From Antedon mediterranea (lineage: Eukaryota > Echinodermata > Crinoidea > Comatulida > Antedonidae), in the NCBI RefSeq assembly GCF_964355755.1, contig NC_092675.1, positions 3,938,312 through 4,002,311 of the forward strand: 64,000 nt of DNA, in the 5' to 3' direction. Positions 59,891 to 64,000 of the stretch are shown here, one piece after another; within the stretch, counting starts at the first letter, position 1, and every line of letters starts with the position of its first letter. A program made the translations under genes and the position numbers. Below the pieces are notes generated by a model, which did not search any database, was not told the DNA's origin, and worked only from the letters and a program-made list of their open reading frames with translations.

Positions 59891-62392
59891 CAAGAGTCAA
59901 GGTTTGCATGGCACTAAGAATGACAAATTTTGCTCATTATTCTTTTCAAAACATTTTAGATTTACTTTTATATGAATAATTGAGGTTCAAGGAAACATGT
60001 ATAAAAATAAGTTCTCAAATTAACATTTTAATGGAATTTATTTCATTTTATTATATTAGAATAAGGAATGTCAGAAATGATTAAACAAAATTATTGAATA
60101 AAAGAGAATATATTAAATTCATTGATATTTAATATAAATAATAGTTTTCTTATATAGAAAACAAAATTGAATAAAGCAGAATAGGAAATGGCAAAATTGA
60201 TAAACGAAAAAGCTTGTTGGAAAATATATTTTAAGATGGGCCTTTAGAGTTAAAAGTGTAGATATAGATAAATCAAGGAAATTGAGTTTCTAATCAACTG
60301 GAAAATTTGGAAAATACTTTTCTAATACTTTTAGTTCATCCAGTCAGAAGAAATGCTTCTTTTTACGAAAATTCTAGTTCAGTAGTTTGAGTACACATAA
60401 TGAGTGTACGCTACTGCAATTTCATCAACAATCGTTGAAACTTGCTAATCGTAATGAGGAACAATTATTTTGAAAAAAAAATATTGAAGAAAGCTGTAGG
60501 CGATATAATCTGAAGAGGTCAAATGATTTCCACAGTTAAACTGACACATCGGATAACAGTACAGTTCCAAATGTTGAAGTAGCCAATAATTAAAATAATG
60601 TTTTTAACTTTTTCAATGGCGTTGTACTGAACACTTTTTGCATAAAGTCAAACACACAGATTTTTATAATTGTATATATATGCTATTAAGTTTTAGTAAT
60701 ATTAATATTTTTTTCTAACCACTAATTTGTTTATTTAGATAATCTTAATTTATGTAGATTTTAAAAATAATTTTGTTATACAAATATTGAGATGCAAATA
60801 ACTACAAAAGAAAATAAATATAATGAAATATGTATGGTGGCAAGAGGAAAACAAATCAAACAAAAAAACCATGCCAAAGATTGAACACCTCATCTCCTTT
60901 CCCAACATCATGGTCAACCACTGAAAAAAAAGACGCCACCATATAGATAAGGATTTGATCTAATTTGTAGTGCCTCACACAGAAGACCAAGCCTAAAACC
61001 TCATGTCATTGATGAATAACATTTCCTAATATAAAAAGTATTTCAAGTTTTATAAAACTCATACAAAAATAATAAAAGTAAAAGATAACATTAAAAAAAC
61101 ACGATTTTAAAAATAAAGCAATTTTCAAAGAGCTTGTAATATAAGTTAATAAACAGGTTTTCTAAACTGATGGTAATTGTTAATAACTAAAAAAGAATAA
61201 TTTGTATCATGCATAATGTATAAGATTTAAATTAGTACGAATAATAATGAGTATCTAATAACTTCATATCAACATTCCTGTCATGAACTGCATGCTTATA
61301 AGAAATCAAGACTAATTGACCTTCCAACCTCTTATACTTTATTAACAGTAAAACATTCTTCTAATATTGGTCTATTGTTTGGTTTTGTAATATAAGAAAA
61401 TCTGATGCACTGTAGGTAGACTTTAAATACACAATTTTACATAGACTTTGTTTATGATATATCGTATCAAAATGTTACACATTATTTTTATTTTTACCAA
61501 TCTTCAGAAACCTCTACTAGAAAGAGCATCAACAGAAGACACGCTGATTTGTTTTTGTTTGAAAGTTAAAGGATGTTAATTGGCATAGCAACGCAATTAA
61601 CTATGATGAAATTATTATCAAAAGCACTTTACTTTTTAATATAGCAATGTTTTGACATGACATTGTAGATTGATGGAAGATGTTACCAATATTGGTATAC
61701 AAACACCTATCAGGATCTCTTACAAAGGGATACATTACCATAAATGATCCAATAAGTACTGCTGTCGAAAAACCACCATGCCAGGCTGTATCACAATATT
61801 CTTTGTTGTGCTTTAGTCAAGCACATGATTGGATTAGACTAACAGTGTAGTAAGACAACTGGTCAGATGTTTGCCCTATTTTGATGTTTTACTTATTTTA
61901 AAACATAAACTCAAACTTAATGCCACTAAAATAAAAGCCAAAAAAATTGTTTTACTCTTTTTGTTTTGTGTGTATGTCTGTCTGTCATGAACGATTTGTC
62001 AACTATTGAGGGCAGTGATTATATTTTCACTATTTGGCTAATTTTCAGAAATATGCTTTAAAAAAAAGTTAACAAGTTTACATCTAATGTGCATAAAACA
62101 AGTTTATACAAACTGGCAAACAATCGTATCTTTGTCATGAAAATTGAAATGCGACAAATTATATCAGATTAGATCGTGACTGTTTCTGGCTTACAAAAAA
62201 AATGAAGGAATGTAATTACAGAAAAAATTCTAATTTAGAAAGTAGATTTGATATTGAAAAAAAATGTTTGTATAATACTGATTGTCTAAAATCTCAATTT
62301 CAGGTTGTCTTTACTCTGTTCAACTAAATAATTGTTAAGCTTATAGTTAGAAATGTTACTTTACTTGGCAGTATCTGCTGCTTCGGACTTGA
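59891..62392. other. AT-rich DNA without recognisable features
   Basis: No frame of interest, repeat boundary or tRNA-like element was found. Confidence 0.45.
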
Positions 62393-62655
62393 AGGTCAGG
62401 TCATATGCAGGTTGGGTCATGGAGTTCAGGTCATATGAAGGTAAGGTTATATGGAGGTCAGGTCAAATGGAGGTTGGGTCATGGAGTTCAGGTCATATGA
62501 AGGTAAGGTTATATGGAGGTCAGGTCAAATGGAGTTTGGATCATAAAGAGTTCATGTCATATGAAGGTTGAGTTATATGGTGGAGGATCATATAGAGGTC
62601 AGGTCATGTTGAGGTCATGTGTTATGCAGGTCAGTTCATATGGAGATCAGGTGAT
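62393..62655. repeat. AGGTCA-rich tandem repeat, 62-bp period with internal short units
   Basis: GGTTGGGTCATGGAGTTCAG begins at 62410 and again at 62472, giving a 62-bp period. Smaller units of 15-16 bases built on AGGTCATATGAAGGT make up the rest, decaying rightwards to about 62655. AGGTCA or a one-base variant occurs many times, often as AGGTCAGGTCA. The plus frame 62353-62571 is a by-product. Confidence 0.9.
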
Positions 62656-63403
62656 TGAATTCCACCAACAAAAACTTATGTACGGTATTGAATAGTTATT
62701 TTTTTTAATTCACTAAAATTTAAAGATTGATTAAATAATATTACTTAAAATTAATGTATAAGGATTAATAATAAAATAAATATAATAATTATTTACTTTT
62801 AGATTCATTAAGTTAAATTTTCTGATTCACTCCTACAATAAAAAAAGAATTTGTAAAAGGGATTTGAAATAATGTTGAACAAATCCAGACAAGACATTTG
62901 TAATTCAACTTATAATAGACTGCATGAACCAAGTAAAATTGTATTGAAAAATCACAAACGACTTCAGTTTAGTGTTACAATTTTGCATATAAATACTATA
63001 AAATCTAGTGTGATATTGTGGCCGACATTGCAAGAGCAAACAAATCCTCACGGAGCAAGGCATATTGCGATCTAAACCTAGTGATAAATCTGTAAACGAT
63101 GACCCCAAACGACCTTAGAAATTAGAAACCGACACTAAAAAAATTCACAATTTGTCAAAACAAATTCTCATTTTGTTTTGCGTACATATAGTGTTTGTGT
63201 AATACGCTTGTTTTTTTCCCAACAATTTCTTAATCAATCTCTGAATGTAGGTTGTGCCTATGAGGTGATATTTTGTGTATCAAATTCCTGCACTTCTTTC
63301 AACAAATACCCCAATCTACAGCTTCCTCTCATGTCAAAATGTTCTAATTGACTTTCAATACATCAGACAATGCCGATGAGAATATATGCAAACATTAACC
63401 TAT
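62656..63403. other. AT-rich spacer
   Basis: Overlapping frames on both strands at 62872-63108 have no motif. No other feature. Confidence 0.4.
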
Positions 63404-63720
63404 TGCTAATTGAAATGTCTGCCGCTTCACGTGGAGACGTAAAATGAAGCCTTATAACATCAAATTTACGTAATATAGTGCTAATTGAAATGTCTGCCAC
63501 TTCACATGGAGATGCAAAATGGGGGTGTGCCCTCTGCAAAATAAAATTGTGTGAAACGAAATGTTTCTCTTGATACGAAGTGATTCTAGGTGTAAAAAGG
63601 GGTGTACTCAGTAACATTGAATTTATGTAACATGTCACTAATTGAAATGTCTGTCAGACGTAAAATGAGGCGTACACTCGCACATGTAATGTACGTGCTC
63701 ACTCATCAGTGAAATTTGTG
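63404..63720. repeat. Repeat of about 78 bp, three recognisable copies
   Basis: CTAATTGAAATGTCTGYC occurs at 63405, 63481 and 63638, followed by CTTCACRTGGAGAYG and AAAATGRGG-type sequence. The spacings are about 77 and 157, so one diverged or lost unit probably lies in the second gap. The minus frame 63363-63638 spans the repeat and is not called. Confidence 0.8.
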
Positions 63721-64000
63721 CGCCCACAGGTAGAACTAGATTAGCCGAAGTCGCTTGATTGGGAATTGTAATGGATATTCTGGGTTGAGTTCATCAAAAT
63801 AAGACTTGTAATTTATCTGCAATTGGATCTACGATTTTGCATTGACGCATTCGGACACACTTTTTCATTTGTTGTGTCATTCTGGCCTATTTTATTATTG
63901 ATTCTGTACACCATCAAAAAAAATTAAATTCAGATATCATCATTTTTACATATCATTAATTAGTATTCAATCTAGATTTAGAATAATTTCAAATCATCAT

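Overview
This window is AT-rich (by eye roughly 30% G+C) eukaryotic DNA. It carries no complete protein-coding gene, rRNA, canonical tRNA or CRISPR array that I can support. The longest open frames, up to about 200 codons, lie inside tandem repeats whose unit length or composition keeps frames open. The other open frames are short and AT-driven. The content fits an intergenic or long intronic stretch of an animal genome. tRNA-derived SINEs, CR1/L2-type LINE 3' ends with AATAAA plus short repeat tails, TTAA-flanked nonautonomous DNA elements, and scattered 'aggcctac'-like words suggest a marine deuterostome such as an echinoderm. That assignment is inference only.

Layout. 0-5 kb: a 16-bp minisatellite (851-1462), a tandem duplication of about 165 bp, a TTAA-flanked MITE and a 21-bp minisatellite. 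6-9 kb: a SINE with a hammerhead-like insert and a truncated MITE. 13-18 kb: three adjacent hairpins, a LINE-type 3' tail, a CpG-rich element of about 0.7 kb, a SINE head, and a broken LINE reverse-transcriptase C-terminus on the minus strand. 20-23 kb: a reverse-strand retroposon tail and the best SINE copy. 26-30 kb: two related GGT/ACAAC arrays, then a dense mobile-element cluster (long-TIR MITE, TTAA element, reverse-strand retroposon). 31-36 kb: two more tRNA-like SINE heads around a LINE C-terminus with its 3' UTR. 37-43 kb: a CCAAT-rich array with higher-order structure, a palindromic CCAAT pair, a nested MITE-in-MITE, and a 41-bp pyrimidine-rich array. 46-50 kb: a dispersed repeat shared with 20.7 kb, a reverse-strand poly(A)-type tail and a second copy of the long-TIR MITE. 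56.7-59.5 kb: about 2 kb of 24-bp repeats split by a piggyBac-like TTAA element. 62-64 kb: a 62-bp AGGTCA-rich array and a repeat of about 78 bp.

No pathway or operon can be drawn. The most informative part is the 24-bp array. The piggyBac-like element sits at a TTAA inside a monomer, and the two flanks together still read as that monomer, so the empty site can be inferred. The next best is a SINE family defined inside this window by three copies sharing a body. Four weak coding-like frames are recorded but not claimed as genes.
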